A DNA stretch of 64,000 nt from Psychrobacter sp. NG254. GTDB taxonomy: Bacteria; Pseudomonadota; Gammaproteobacteria; Pseudomonadales; Moraxellaceae. A program made the translations under genes and the position numbers. The stretch covers positions 124,001 to 188,000 of the forward strand of contig NZ_JADHDA010000002.1 in the NCBI RefSeq assembly GCF_015277735.1, in the 5' to 3' direction. A model generated the notes under the pieces. It searched no databases and was not told the origin of the DNA. It saw only the letters and a list, made by a program, of their open reading frames with translations. Shown here in pieces: positions 35,159 to 45,016 of this stretch. How positions within the stretch are numbered: position 1 is the stretch's first letter; each line of letters opens with the position of its first letter.

Positions 35159-37882
35159 ATGGCAGATAAGACCGTCAAAGAACTGGCAGAAATGGTAGGC
35201 AAAACTACAGATGCTGTAAAGCAGCAATTGGTAGATGCTGGATTACCTGCTCGTGCAGAGGGTGACTTAGTCACTGAACTTGAGCAAGAGAAGTTGGTGA
35301 CGTATTTAAAGCAAAGTCATGGTCAACAAGACAAGCGTCGCATTAGTCTTAAGTCTAAGACGACCAGTACCGCGCGCGTGACTGGCTCTTCAGGCAAATC
35401 TAAGAGCGTCAACGTCGAAGTGCGTAAAAAGAAAATATTTGAAAAGCCAAATCCAGAACAAATGGCTGAAGAATTGGCTGCGCGTGAGCAAGCGCTGATT
35501 GAGTCTCAAGAGCGTGCTGCTAAAGACGCTGAAGAGCGTGCTGCAACCAAGAAAAAATCTGAAGAACGCCAAGCGGCAACGTTAGCAGCAATGCGTGCAA
35601 GCTTAGGTTCTAGCAAAAAATCAGATGACAAGAACGATGATATTTCTACATCGGTTGTCGTGAAAAAAGGCGGCAAAACCACGGTTGAAGTTAAGCCAAA
35701 AGAGCAACCAAAGAAAAAAGTTGCCGCAACCAAGCCTAAAATTGAAACCGCTGCTGAACGCAAAGCGCGTGAAGTACGTGAAAAAGAAGAAGCGCGCCTG
35801 CGTGAAATCGAATCTAAAACACGCCGTACTCAAGCTGAAGAAGCGCAAAAGCGTACGCTTGAGCAAATGCGTAAAATGGCTGGCCAATATACGGACCAAC
35901 CTGCTGCTGAAGTTCGTAAAGATGAACCATTGGCTGAAGGTTTGGTCGGTGATGCATTAGAAGAGTCGTTTGAAAAAGAGCGCCGTGAAATCAAGCGCGG
36001 TGCGAATAGCACAGGCACTCGTGGTCGTCGTCGTAAGAACCAAGATGAGCGCGAAATCAAGAACCGTAAAAATGGTTTACGTTCGACACAAGCTTCACAG
36101 CATAAGTTTGAAAAACCTGTTGAAAAAATCGTCTATGACGTTGAAATTAGTGAGCAAATCACAGTAGCAGATCTTGCTCAACGTATGGCAGTGAAAGCTC
36201 GCGAAGTGACCAAATTGCTTATGAAAATGGGTGAAATGGCTCGTGAGTCAGATACCATTGATCAAGCAACAGCAAGTCTCTTGGTAGAAGAGATGGGCCA
36301 TAACCCAGTACCAGTTAGTGATACTAAAGTTGAAGATGATCTACAGTACGCCGTTGATGAGCGTAGTAGTAACATCCAGACTCGTCCGCCAGTAGTGACT
36401 ATTATGGGTCACGTTGACCATGGTAAAACATCACTGTTAGACAAAATTCGCGAAACGAAAGTTGCGAATGGCGAAGCGGGCGGAATCACACAGCACATCG
36501 GTGCTTACCATGTAAAAACTGAGCGCGGTGTTATTACTTTCCTTGACACACCAGGTCACGCCGCCTTTAGTGCCATGCGTTCACGCGGTGCTCAGGCAAC
36601 GGATATTGTTGTACTAGTCGTTGCAGCTGATGATGGCATGATGCCACAAACAGCAGAAGCGATTGATCATGCACGTGCTGCTGGTACGCCAATCATCGTT
36701 GCTATCAACAAAATGGATAAGCCAGGTGCTGATCCTGACCGTGTTCTGAATGAATTAACGACGAAAGAAGTTGTTTCAGAAGAATGGGGCGGTGATACAC
36801 CAATGGCTCGTATCTCTGCCAAAACCGGCGAAGGTATCGACAACTTACTAGAATTCATCAGTTTGCAAGCTGAGCTGATGGAACTAGAAGCACCACTAGA
36901 CGGTGCTGCACAGGGTGTGGTCATTGAATCAAGACTAGAAAAAGGTCGTGGTCCTGTTGTTAGTGTCCTCGTGAAAAAAGGTACCTTGAAGCAAGGTGAC
37001 TTGGTTCTAGCTGGTGAGCATTATGGTAAAGTTCGTGCACTAACTGATGAACATGGCCAACGTATCCAATCAGCTGGTCCTTCTATCCCAGTAGAGATTT
37101 TAGGTCTACCTGAAACACCTGCTGCTGGTAGCGAGTTCTTAGTGGTGACGGATGAGAAAAAAGCACGTGAAGTGGCTGATTTCAGAAGCAATCGTGAGCG
37201 TGAACGTCAACTTGAACGTCAGAACGCTATGCGCTTAGAGAGCATGTTTGATCAAATGGAACAAGGCGATGTGTCATTCTTGAACATTGTGTTGAAGACA
37301 GATGTTCGCGGCTCACTAGAAGCATTGCTTTCGGCATTGAATGAGCTATCAACTGACGAAGTGAAAGTCAGAGTGATTAGCTCAGGCGTTGGCCCTATCT
37401 CTGAGTCTGATGTCACTTTAGCAGAATCTAGTGAAGCAGTACTATTGGGCTTCAACGTTCGTGCAGATGCCACTGCACGTCGTAAAGCAGATACTGCCAA
37501 TATGGATATTCGCTATTACAGTGTTATCTATGGTTTGATCGATGATGTCAAAGCAGCAATGAGCGGTATGCTTGCTCCTGAACATCGCGAAAAAATCTTG
37601 GGTGTTGCAGACGTTCGTGAAGTATTCCGTTCTAGTAAGTTTGGTGCGGCAGCAGGTTGTATGGTCGTTGAAGGTACAATCTATCGCAACAAACCTATCC
37701 GTGTATTGCGTGATGACCAAGTTATCTTTACTGGTCAATTGCAGTCATTACGTCGTTATAAAGAAGACGTCAATGAAGTACGTACGGGTATAGAATGTGG
37801 TCTAGCGGTTCGCGGTTACAATGTCGAATCTGGCGATAAAATCGAAGTCTTCGAGATTCAAGAGTTCGCACGTACTATCTAA
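35159..37882 (+). CDS. infB: Translation initiation factor IF-2
   Basis: A 907-residue GTPase that brings initiator tRNA to the 30S subunit. Residues 1-50 form the IF2_N domain ([21 protein letters not shown]). A long charged Lys/Glu/Ala-rich region spans about residues 85-310, followed by a second IF2_N-like segment. The G domain has GHVDHGKT at 417-424, DTPGHAAF and NKMDKPGA. Domains II-IV follow, ending in the tRNA-binding barrel. Internal starts producing shorter IF2 isoforms were not examined. A stem-loop terminator lies between this gene and rbfA. Confidence 0.95.
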   Translation: MADKTVKELAEMVGKTTDAVKQQLVDAGLPARAEGDLVTELEQEKLVTYLKQSHGQQDKRRISLKSKTTSTARVTGSSGKSKSVNVEVRKKKIFEKPNPEQMAEELAAREQALIESQERAAKDAEERAATKKKSEERQAATLAAMRASLGSSKKSDDKNDDISTSVVVKKGGKTTVEVKPKEQPKKKVAATKPKIETAAERKAREVREKEEARLREIESKTRRTQAEEAQKRTLEQMRKMAGQYTDQPAAEVRKDEPLAEGLVGDALEESFEKERREIKRGANSTGTRGRRRKNQDEREIKNRKNGLRSTQASQHKFEKPVEKIVYDVEISEQITVADLAQRMAVKAREVTKLLMKMGEMARESDTIDQATASLLVEEMGHNPVPVSDTKVEDDLQYAVDERSSNIQTRPPVVTIMGHVDHGKTSLLDKIRETKVANGEAGGITQHIGAYHVKTERGVITFLDTPGHAAFSAMRSRGAQATDIVVLVVAADDGMMPQTAEAIDHARAAGTPIIVAINKMDKPGADPDRVLNELTTKEVVSEEWGGDTPMARISAKTGEGIDNLLEFISLQAELMELEAPLDGAAQGVVIESRLEKGRGPVVSVLVKKGTLKQGDLVLAGEHYGKVRALTDEHGQRIQSAGPSIPVEILGLPETPAAGSEFLVVTDEKKAREVADFRSNRERERQLERQNAMRLESMFDQMEQGDVSFLNIVLKTDVRGSLEALLSALNELSTDEVKVRVISSGVGPISESDVTLAESSEAVLLGFNVRADATARRKADTANMDIRYYSVIYGLIDDVKAAMSGMLAPEHREKILGVADVREVFRSSKFGAAAGCMVVEGTIYRNKPIRVLRDDQVIFTGQLQSLRRYKEDVNEVRTGIECGLAVRGYNVESGDKIEVFEIQEFARTI

Positions 37883-37968
37883 AGCTGCTGCTTGATAGTC
37901 AGATATCTGCTAATGCAATAGAGCCAACTGGAGCATTTCAGATATTCTGTCGATATTTAGCTGTACTT

Positions 37969-38002
37969 AGGCCTAACAGGTACATCCTGCTAGGCCTTTT
38001 TT
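37969..38002 (+). terminator. Terminator-like hairpin between infB and rbfA
   Basis: AGGCCTAACAGG pairs with CCTGCTAGGCCT (one mismatch, loop TACAT) and is followed by six T. It lies in what is normally a continuous infB-rbfA transcript. Confidence 0.8.
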
Positions 38003-38066
38003 AGCAATTATCCATCATAATTTATATCATAAAATATTAAAAACATATTAAACACAAGGTAATCAC

Positions 38067-38456
38067 ATGAACCAACGCTTACAACGCTTGTCCGATCAAA
38101 TTCAGCGTGAGCTTGCAGTCCTTATTCGCGACGCAGTTAACGACCCTCGTTTGACGGGTTTTGTCACGATCTCTAGTGTCAAAGTCAGCCCAGATCTCGG
38201 TTATGCTGATGTCTACGTTACTATCATGGAGCCTGAGCTCAATGATGCAATGACCAAGACCAATCATGAAGACAGCATAAAAGTACTAAATAAAGCAGCA
38301 GGTTTTTTGCGTACTGAATTAAGCCATAGCTTAAAGACGCGTACCACACCGCGCTTGCGTTTTCACTATGATGAAGTGACCGCTCGTGGTAACTATATGA
38401 TGGACTTGATCAGTAAGGCTGTCACCAAAACTGAGCAAAACGAAAACGACGAGTAA
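38067..38456 (+). CDS. rbfA: Ribosome-binding factor A
   Basis: A 129-residue KH-fold protein that binds the 30S neck during late maturation and cold adaptation. Family motifs are RLSDQIQRELAVLIRDAVNDPRL, ISSVKVSPDLGYADVYVTI and LRTELSHSLKTRTTPRLRFHYDE. It lies between infB and truB, as expected. truB starts nine bases after its stop, so the two are probably co-translated. Confidence 0.94.
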   Translation: MNQRLQRLSDQIQRELAVLIRDAVNDPRLTGFVTISSVKVSPDLGYADVYVTIMEPELNDAMTKTNHEDSIKVLNKAAGFLRTELSHSLKTRTTPRLRFHYDEVTARGNYMMDLISKAVTKTEQNENDE

Positions 38457-38465
38457 GTTATTATT

Positions 38466-39557
38466 ATGTCTATACCGTCCAAGCACACTGAAAAAAAAGC
38501 CAATAACATGCCTGATAAAACAAAAGTTTCAGGTGTTATCTTGGTGGATAAACCCAAAGGCATGACTTCACAGCAAGTGGTGTCAAAAGTAAAGTATCTG
38601 TTTAAGTCGCCAAGTCACGACAGCAAAAAAGCTGGTCATACAGGGACGCTTGATCCAATGGCAACAGGCTTACTGCCTATTTGCATGGGTGAAGCCACGA
38701 AGTTTAGCCATTATCAGCTTGATGCTGACAAATCCTATGAAGCAATTATTTTGCTAGGTAGTCAAACAGACACTGGTGATGCCGACGGCCAAATCGTTGA
38801 GCAAGCAGCTATTCCAACATTCGATACGGTAATGTTAGAGCAAGTTGCTCAGCAATTCTCAGGCGCCCAGCAACAGATACCTCCAATGTATTCTGCGCTA
38901 AAAAAAGATGGCAAAAAACTCTATGAATACGCTCGTGCTGGTATAGAAGTAGAGCGAGCACCTAGAGATATCGTGATTAAAGCTATTAGTTTAAAAGTAC
39001 TTGATCACGAGCAGATCCAATTGATAGTGACTTGTACTAAAGGTACTTATGTACGTGTTCTTGGTGAAGATATTGCCAAAGCATTAGGTACATTAGGGCA
39101 TCTGACAGCATTGCGACGTACGCAAGTTGGTAATTTCAACATTGATGACGCGATAACTTTGCCAGAATTAGAAGCGCTAGCGTTGGATAGCCGACAAGGT
39201 CAGCTGATGCCAGTAGATGCTTGTGTCAATATCGACGCTGAGATGATGTTGACGACTGAACAGTGTACTCGTATCCATATGGGTCAACGTTTAAATGTGT
39301 TTGAGCAACTGACAGATGAGATCAGAAATTACATAACAAACAATATTGATAGCAAATCATCGGACAATAACGAGATAGCTGCTCATACAGAGGTTGTTTC
39401 TGAGATAGATAATAGCGATCAGTCTACTGATACGAAGCCGTTGATACATGAAATAGCAGTAGATATTCGCTTGATAAACGAAGAAGGTCAGTTCTTAGGT
39501 TTAGGTGCAGTCAGTCTGAATGGTCGACTACAGCCAAAAAAATTAATTCAGCGTTAG
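38466..39557 (+). CDS. truB: tRNA pseudouridine-55 synthase TruB
   Basis: A 363-residue pseudouridine synthase modifying U55 in the T loop of tRNAs. The catalytic Asp63 lies in GHTGTLDPMATGLL, after the substrate-contacting GVILVDKPKGMTS. CTKGTYVRVLGEDI and the C-terminal PUA-like elements (LGLGAVSLNGRLQPKKL) are present. An acidic, Ser/Asn-rich insertion spans roughly residues 284-328 within the C-terminal domain, making the protein about 50 residues longer than E. coli TruB (314). A short N-terminal polar tail precedes the core. A strong terminator follows. Confidence 0.93.
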   Translation: MSIPSKHTEKKANNMPDKTKVSGVILVDKPKGMTSQQVVSKVKYLFKSPSHDSKKAGHTGTLDPMATGLLPICMGEATKFSHYQLDADKSYEAIILLGSQTDTGDADGQIVEQAAIPTFDTVMLEQVAQQFSGAQQQIPPMYSALKKDGKKLYEYARAGIEVERAPRDIVIKAISLKVLDHEQIQLIVTCTKGTYVRVLGEDIAKALGTLGHLTALRRTQVGNFNIDDAITLPELEALALDSRQGQLMPVDACVNIDAEMMLTTEQCTRIHMGQRLNVFEQLTDEIRNYITNNIDSKSSDNNEIAAHTEVVSEIDNSDQSTDTKPLIHEIAVDIRLINEEGQFLGLGAVSLNGRLQPKKLIQR

Positions 39558-39932
39558 TTTTATTCTTGTTAAATAAGTCGCGATAAAGCCTTTTTGGCTT
39601 ACTAACAGTTTACACTAATCACATATCGTCACATTTTATTGCAGGTTTCACCTATGGTGAAACCTGTTTTTTTTGTACATTAGATATGTCAGCTAGGGAA
39701 AGCGAGACGAAATAATTAATATAATAAAATGATAAAAATAGGGATTAACCTAATAAGAAAAACTCATAACAATAAAAAATTAGTATGGAATACGTCTAAC
39801 AAGTAACAAGGAAGGTTTTACTGCTCAAGGCTCGACATTCAATAAAAATAAGAAGTATCAACAACAAGAAAAACACGTAAATCAATAATAATTCTTTTAT
39901 ATAAAATCACAAATATAAAGACAGGACATACT
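39558..39932. other. truB downstream region
   Basis: This 375-base gap contains the truB terminator and about 250 AT-rich bases upstream of the DJ-1/PfpI gene. Nothing else is recognised. Confidence 0.4.
39642..39674 (+). terminator. Intrinsic terminator of truB
   Basis: An 11-bp perfect stem (CAGGTTTCACC with GGTGAAACCTG, loop TAT) is followed by eight T. Confidence 0.92.
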
Positions 39933-40457
39933 ATGAAGACCATCGCTTTCTTATTACATAACAACTTTGAACAAGCAGAATATGAAGAGGTCAACAATCA
40001 GCTGAAAGCCAAAGGCTACAAAACGCTTATTATAACAACCAATAAAGACAAAGAAGTGCAGGCCATGCAACAAGACGTCGACAAAGGTGATACGTTTACC
40101 GCTGATATTTTTGCAAGCCAAGCTAATATTGCTGATTATGATGCGTTGGTGCTACCAGGTGGCACTGTAAATGCGGATACGATCCGTGGTAACGAAGAAG
40201 CTCATAGTATTATAAATGCTATCAATGATGCAGGTAAGCCACTCGCTGTTATATGCCATGCTCCTTGGGCTCTTATTAATACAGGCATCGCTAAAGGCAA
40301 AACATTGACTGCTTACCCTACGTTGCAACTAGATTTAGAAAATGCTGGCGCAAATTATGTAAATAAAACAGTACAAGTTGACGGCAATCTAATAACCTCA
40401 CGTAACCCAGACGATATTCCCAATTTCGTTGATGCAATCGATAAGGCGCTGTCTTAA
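39933..40457 (+). CDS. DJ-1/PfpI family protein
   Basis: A 174-residue class I glutamine amidotransferase-like protein of the PfpI/YhbO group. The nucleophile elbow has Cys in PLAVICHAPWALINTGIAKGKTLTAYPT, the typical A-x-C-H-(A/G) pattern, and a conserved Glu lies near the N terminus (NNFEQAEYEEV). YDALVLPGGTVNADTIR is also characteristic. Such proteins act as deglycases, chaperones or proteases under stress; which applies is not visible. Followed closely by two small acidic protein genes, it could form a stress-related unit with them. It interrupts the truB-rpsO neighbourhood. Confidence 0.85.
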   Translation: MKTIAFLLHNNFEQAEYEEVNNQLKAKGYKTLIITTNKDKEVQAMQQDVDKGDTFTADIFASQANIADYDALVLPGGTVNADTIRGNEEAHSIINAINDAGKPLAVICHAPWALINTGIAKGKTLTAYPTLQLDLENAGANYVNKTVQVDGNLITSRNPDDIPNFVDAIDKALS

Positions 40458-40521
40458 TTACTATTTCCACCTATCACATTAATTTATTAGATCGTTCATA
40501 ATCATAACTAAGGAAAACACT

Positions 40522-40674
40522 ATGTCAAATTCTAACCCAAACGATACTAAGCTTGAGCAACAACGTTCTGAGTCAGCAAATGCCGCTCTTAAAGATCAAG
40601 TAGAAAATAATCATGCTGAAGAGAGCGAAGCTGCAGCAGACCGTATTGCTGAAAATACAGAAAACACTAAATAA
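40522..40674 (+). CDS. Small acidic protein of 50 residues
   Basis: Fifty codons from an ATG with an AAGGAAAA site encode a polar, Glu/Asn/Ala-rich protein beginning MSNSNPNDTK, with no hydrophobic segment, Cys or Trp, and probably disordered or a single helix. No family is recognised. The similar start (MSNS) of the next small gene suggests the two may be distant paralogues. The good binding site, the clean stop and the location between well-supported genes argue that it is real. Confidence 0.55.
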   Translation: MSNSNPNDTKLEQQRSESANAALKDQVENNHAEESEAAADRIAENTENTK

Positions 40675-40787
40675 TACATCTAGCATGTCATCCATAATAG
40701 GATGACATGTATGTGTTTAAGGCTTTTCATCTGAACATCGACAAGCACACAAATAGATGTTTCAAAAATAATAATTTAGGAGCTAGT

Positions 40788-40964
40788 ATGAGTAATTCAA
40801 CAAGCAATATGGATGAGCAAGAGAAAGAGATTGCAAAGCTTGCAGAAGAGATTAATCCTAGCGAACATAGTGTTCCGGATAGCTTAGCAGAAGTTACGAC
40901 TGCGGCACCGCTTGAAGACGATGAACTAGGTGGCAATGCCACAGAAGATAGTATCAAAAAGTAA
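40788..40964 (+). CDS. Small acidic protein of 58 residues
   Basis: Fifty-eight codons from an ATG with a TAGGAG site encode a highly acidic, Ser-rich protein beginning MSNSTSNMDE and ending DSIKK. It has no Cys or membrane segment. The frame is open further upstream, but the internal ATG at 40788 has the ribosome binding site. No function is assigned. A terminator lies about 70 bases downstream, so the DJ-1 gene and the two small genes may form one transcript. Confidence 0.6.
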   Translation: MSNSTSNMDEQEKEIAKLAEEINPSEHSVPDSLAEVTTAAPLEDDELGGNATEDSIKK

Positions 40965-41282
40965 GTGTCCCTTATGGTCACATCTGAAAAGTATTTCAAT
41001 AACGGTTGAAATTGGCTTTACAACTATCGTGAAAAACTGCTGCTAGTTCAGCAGTTTTTTGTTATAATTGCCCTCACATTTGGATTAAGTATCTGATAGA
41101 TATATCAAGTTTACTTTTTTAAATGGCTGATATCCTTAACTGAGCTTGTCGTACACTAGGTCAACTCTAGTAATGCAGGGTTGTCCTGAATGGCGTACAG
41201 GTTATTTTATTTATTATTCTATTGCTTTAGACCTGACTAAATTACAGTCTTTTCAAAGTTTTTAGCATTGCTGGAGTTTTTT
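40965..41282. other. rpsO upstream region
   Basis: This 318-base region contains a terminator at 41032 and then the rpsO leader. A TATAAT hexamer lies at 41063, just after the terminator, but no matching -35 is convincing. Confidence 0.4.
41032..41060 (+). terminator. Intrinsic terminator of the small acidic protein genes
   Basis: AAAACTGCTG pairs with CAGCAGTTTT around a CTAGTT loop, followed by T residues. Confidence 0.88.
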
Positions 41283-41549
41283 ATGTTAACTAATACCGAT
41301 CGTGAACAAATCATTGCTCAATACCAACGTGGCGAAAATGACACTGGTTCTCCAGAAGTTCAAGTAGCACTATTGAGCGCGCGTATCAATGATTTGCAGA
41401 ACCATTTCAAAGCACATAAAGCTGACCATCATAGCCGTCGCGGTCTTATCCGTATGGTTAACACGCGTCGCAAATTGCTTGATTACCTAAAAGGTAAAGA
41501 TCTTGGTCGTTACACGACTCTTATCAGCCAGCTTGGTCTACGTCGTTAA
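41283..41549 (+). CDS. rpsO: 30S ribosomal protein S15
   Basis: An 88-residue primary rRNA-binding protein of the 30S platform. The family sequence is well conserved: [41 protein letters not shown] and [15 protein letters not shown]. The start at 41283 fits the usual length; the frame is open five codons upstream but those residues are not part of S15. It precedes pnp, as in E. coli, but is separated by 654 bases. Confidence 0.95.
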   Translation: MLTNTDREQIIAQYQRGENDTGSPEVQVALLSARINDLQNHFKAHKADHHSRRGLIRMVNTRRKLLDYLKGKDLGRYTTLISQLGLRR

Positions 41550-41665
41550 TCCAACGACAATAGTACGAGTGGATGCTAAGATACTAAATGTCATTTTATG
41601 GCATGGTTTCAGTATTTTCGCTAAGCCGCTTGGCACTTGGTTGTTAAAGATAAAATAGATTTTTT

Positions 41666-41699
41666 AAAACGGTGTGGAATAGTTTCACGCCGTTTTTTT
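41666..41699 (+). terminator. Intrinsic terminator of rpsO
   Basis: AAAACGGTGTG pairs with CACGCCGTTTT (one G:T pair, loop of nine bases), followed by T residues. Confidence 0.88.
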
Positions 41700-41781
41700 A
41701 TGCTTATTCGTTTTATAGCCTGAGCTTTTATAGCAATATTTTATCTCATAAAAATGATTGTCGATTGAACTAAGGATATGG

Positions 41782-41874
41782 CCTAGTAATAACTGCACGC
41801 TAGGCTTGATATTTATGATTGATAAACGCCTCGTTTGCCAATTAATTGGTCAATGGCCACAAATCACTGTAAAA
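41782..41874 (-). pseudogene. xerD-like relic in the rpsO-pnp gap
   Basis: Bases 41782-41804 match 20 of 23 bases of xerD at 16860-16882. On the minus strand they read SVQLLLGH, exactly as in XerD, preceded after a frame slip by INH where XerD has LNH. A further 12-base match (ACAAATCACTGT, near 41863) to xerD at 16845 lies downstream but in swapped order. The relic is short, so shared ancestry with xerD is likely but not certain. Confidence 0.45.
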
Positions 41875-42203
41875 TAATGCCTTGTGATTTTAATAGTATA
41901 TCTACGACATAGATGGCAATCATTGGTAAGATGATTATTCATAAAGCAATGGTTTGCAAAACAATCATTCGAATGCACAGCGCAAATGCACGACTTTCAA
42001 AATTATAGAAACGTATCTGATACGGTGTTTAGCACCGAAGTCTTTTGACTTAACATCCTTTTGATAGTATTTATAGTAAAGTTAAAATCGAATCACTAGA
42101 TATATAGCAGTACGATGCTAAACATATACAAAGAATTTTAATGACAGGTATCAGGTTTTATAGCACTGGTATCATTTTCGTCAGTCAACATTAGGAAAAA
42201 TAC

Positions 42204-44306
42204 ATGACAATGTTCAACACTATTAAACGTGAATTTCAGTATGGCAATCAGCAGGTTGTTATCGAGACAGGCCGCGTAGCCCGTCAAGCAAACTCTATCT
42301 TGGTTCATATGGGCGGTGTTACCGTCCTAGTTGCTGCGGTCGTAAAATCTGAAGCCAAAGCTGGCCAAAACTTTTTTCCGCTAACCGTTAATTATCAAGA
42401 AAAAATGTATGCAGCTGGTAAAATTCCAGGTGCTTATGGCAAACGTGAAGGCCGTGCGAGTGAGTTTGAAACCCTAACCTCACGTCTCATTGACCGTCCG
42501 ATTCGTCCACTATTTCCTGAAGGCTATGTGAACGAAATTCAAATCACAGCGACGGTTGTCTCATCAGATAAAACTCAATCAGCAGATATCGCAGCGCTAA
42601 TCGGTGCTTCAGCAGCATTGGCTATCTCTGATGCGCCGTTCAACGGTCCTGTTGCTGCTGCCCGTGTTGGTTTTATCAATGGTGAATACGTACTAAACCC
42701 AACGATTGAACAGCTTAAAGAGAGTGATCTTGATCTGGTTGTGGCTGGTACTAAATCTGCGGTATTGATGGTTGAGTCAGAAGCGGCTGAGCTGTCAGAA
42801 GATCAAATGTTGGGTGCGGTATTATACGGTCATCAGCAACAACAGATCGTTATTGATAACATTGCTTCAATGGCAGAAGAGATAGGTACGGCTAAGCAGC
42901 AGTATTCTGCTCCTGAGCGTGATCAAGCGCTTACCAGCAGCATGAAAGAGCAGTTCGGCGCACAAGTTGCAGACGCTTACACCACTACAGACAAGCAAGA
43001 ACGTTACGCTAAGCTTGATGAAATCAAGCAGTCAATTATTGATACACTTGCTGGTGATGCGGGGTCAGAAAGCTATGCTGATACCGTAACTGAGCTGAAA
43101 GAAATCTATAACGACCTTAAGTATCGTACGGTTCGTGACAATATCTTGTCAGGTAAACCACGTATCGATGGTCGTGATCTTGAGACGGTTCGTGCGCTTG
43201 ATGTGCAGGTTGGCGTATTGCCGTTCACGCACGGTTCAGCACTATTCACTCGTGGTGAGACGCAAGCATTGGTTACTACTACCTTGGGCAACAGCCGTGA
43301 TGTCAATATGATTGACTCATTAGGTGGCACGATTCGTGACCATTTCATGCTGCATTACAACTTCCCGCATTTCTCAGTGGGTGAGACGGGTCGTGAAGGC
43401 ATTCCAAAACGTCGTGAAATCGGTCATGGTCGTCTAGCACGCCGCGGTGTACAAGCGATGCTACCAGACAGCGAACGCTTCCCGTATGTGATCCGTGTGG
43501 TCTCTGAGATTACTGAATCAAACGGTTCATCTTCTATGGCGTCTGTTTGCGGTGCAAGTTTGGCATTGATGGATGCAGGTGTACCAATCAAAGCACCAGT
43601 GGCTGGTATCGCAATGGGTCTAGTCAAAGAAGGCGAGCGTTTCGCTGTCTTGTCTGACATCTTAGGTGACGAAGATCATCTAGGCGATATGGACTTTAAA
43701 GTGGCTGGTTCTAAAGACGGTATTACCGCCCTTCAGATGGACATCAAAATCGAAGGCATTACGCCTGACATCATGGAGCAAGCGCTTAAGCAAGCCCATG
43801 CTGGTCGTATCCATATCCTAGACGCAATGAATCAAGTACTGCCTGAGAGCCGTACTGAAATCAATGCTCATGCACCGAACTATGCCGTTATCGAAATAAA
43901 TCCAGACAAGATTCGTGATGTTATCGGTAAAGGCGGCGCAACGATTCGTCAGCTAACCGAAGAAACTGGTGCGGTTATTGATATTGATGATGCTGGTACG
44001 ATCCGTATCTTTGGTGAAAACAAAGCAGCGACCAAAGCCGCTATTGGCAAAATCGAAGCATTGACTGCTGAAGTTGAAGTAGGCAAAACTTACGAAGGTA
44101 CAGTTGCTCGTATCGTTGATTTTGGTGCATTTGTTAATGTGTTGCCAAATACGGATGGCCTAGTGCATATCTCACAAATCGCAGAAGAGCGCGTCGAGAA
44201 TGTATCAGACTATCTAAAAGAAGGCCAGATCGTTAAAGTCTTGGTTCAAGACGTTGACAACCGTGGCCGTATCAAGCTGACTATGAAAGGTGTTGAGCAG
44301 AACTAA
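42204..44306 (+). CDS. pnp: Polyribonucleotide nucleotidyltransferase
   Basis: A 700-residue phosphorolytic 3'-5' exoribonuclease and degradosome component. Two RNase PH domains are visible (first: [10 protein letters not shown] ... [18 protein letters not shown]; second: [27 protein letters not shown]). The catalytic region has [21 protein letters not shown] domain ([20 protein letters not shown]) and an S1 domain ([23 protein letters not shown]) close the protein. Length matches E. coli PNPase (711). The first ATG has a TAGGAAA site. Confidence 0.95.
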   Translation: MTMFNTIKREFQYGNQQVVIETGRVARQANSILVHMGGVTVLVAAVVKSEAKAGQNFFPLTVNYQEKMYAAGKIPGAYGKREGRASEFETLTSRLIDRPIRPLFPEGYVNEIQITATVVSSDKTQSADIAALIGASAALAISDAPFNGPVAAARVGFINGEYVLNPTIEQLKESDLDLVVAGTKSAVLMVESEAAELSEDQMLGAVLYGHQQQQIVIDNIASMAEEIGTAKQQYSAPERDQALTSSMKEQFGAQVADAYTTTDKQERYAKLDEIKQSIIDTLAGDAGSESYADTVTELKEIYNDLKYRTVRDNILSGKPRIDGRDLETVRALDVQVGVLPFTHGSALFTRGETQALVTTTLGNSRDVNMIDSLGGTIRDHFMLHYNFPHFSVGETGREGIPKRREIGHGRLARRGVQAMLPDSERFPYVIRVVSEITESNGSSSMASVCGASLALMDAGVPIKAPVAGIAMGLVKEGERFAVLSDILGDEDHLGDMDFKVAGSKDGITALQMDIKIEGITPDIMEQALKQAHAGRIHILDAMNQVLPESRTEINAHAPNYAVIEINPDKIRDVIGKGGATIRQLTEETGAVIDIDDAGTIRIFGENKAATKAAIGKIEALTAEVEVGKTYEGTVARIVDFGAFVNVLPNTDGLVHISQIAEERVENVSDYLKEGQIVKVLVQDVDNRGRIKLTMKGVEQN

Positions 44307-44335
44307 TACTCAATATTTGATGTAGTTTACGTCAT

Positions 44336-44385
44336 AAAAAACCGCCTTGAGATGCTCATAATGAGTGTCCAAGGCGGTTTTTTTA
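44336..44385. terminator. Terminator after pnp
   Basis: AAAACCGCCTTG pairs with CAAGGCGGTTTT, enclosing a smaller CTCAT / ATGAG hairpin, with a T run on the plus strand and A-rich flank for the convergent gene. Confidence 0.9.
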
Positions 44386-44422
44386 TGGGCGAAAAATGGC
44401 AACAGTCTCTCTAGACAGTCAT

Positions 44423-44989
44423 CTATAAGCTGATGTTTTTAGGCAAATGTATATCGACACGTAGCTTTGGTAGATCTTGTAAATACTCAGTCAATAATGC
44501 CAGAGTATCAGCCTCCCAATCTAAAGCAAGTGTACGTGTTCCATCATTTTCATTGGGTGTCATATCACGTGGATTGCTTGAGATAAGTGGACGTGCAAGT
44601 AGTGCCACCCTGCGTATGCCTTGATAGCGTATGAGCGGCATCATTTGCTGCTGTAAGTCTATCAAAGCAGCAATAAGCCAACGTTTGCGAATATGATGAT
44701 AAGGGTGGTTTGATATGACAAGGTTGGCGATATAACTTGGCTGATTGCCATTACTACTGATGCCTAAACCTGCTTGCTCGCGGGCACGTTTATGGAGCAA
44801 GCAGCTGCCAACACTCAAGCTACCATCACGGCACGCACAATGGTAACGATGATAATTATCAGGGAATAAGGTTTTGGCACGCGTCAGCACAGGGTCTAAG
44901 ACGACACCAGCGTTGTTGACAGGTAAGATAAGCAGTTGGGCACTGCTATTCAAAATAGAGGCATGAGTGAGTTGCAGATTTGCCATCAT
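44423..44989 (-). CDS. Macro-domain-like protein, divergent ligand loop
   Basis: A 188-residue protein that resembles DarG-type macro domains across its length: LLILPVNNAGVVLDPVLTRAKTLFPDNYHRY at 19-49 fits the VNxxGVMGKGLA...FP-NY pattern, GSLSVGSCLLHK follows, YIANLVISNHPYHH matches the inner strand, and LALDWEADTLALLTEYL near the end fits LDWxxVxxLIxxYL. The usual PPLGCGxGGL phosphate-binding loop is replaced by LARPLISSNPRD (131-142), so ADP-ribose binding or hydrolysis may be lost or altered. No DarT-like toxin lies adjacent. The match is by eye. Confidence 0.5.
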   Translation of the reverse strand: MMANLQLTHASILNSSAQLLILPVNNAGVVLDPVLTRAKTLFPDNYHRYHCACRDGSLSVGSCLLHKRAREQAGLGISSNGNQPSYIANLVISNHPYHHIRKRWLIAALIDLQQQMMPLIRYQGIRRVALLARPLISSNPRDMTPNENDGTRTLALDWEADTLALLTEYLQDLPKLRVDIHLPKNISL

Positions 44990-45016
44990 AAGCCCCTATA
45001 TATAAAAACACTGCTT

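Larger units (their letters stand above)
41550..42203. other. Long rpsO-pnp intergenic region
   Basis: These 654 bases include the rpsO terminator, a xerD-like relic at 41782-41804 and the pnp leader. The rest is AT-rich without recognised features. Confidence 0.45.

Noticed and set aside
35390..36167. Alternative-frame ORFs in the charged region of infB
   Set aside because: They are Lys/Arg- or Phe/Leu-rich shadows produced by repetitive GAA/AAG/GCG codons.
39642..39674. GTTTCACC...GGTGAAAC resembling a third parS half-site pair
   Set aside because: The centre is CCTATGG, not CACGTG, and a T-run follows; it is a terminator.
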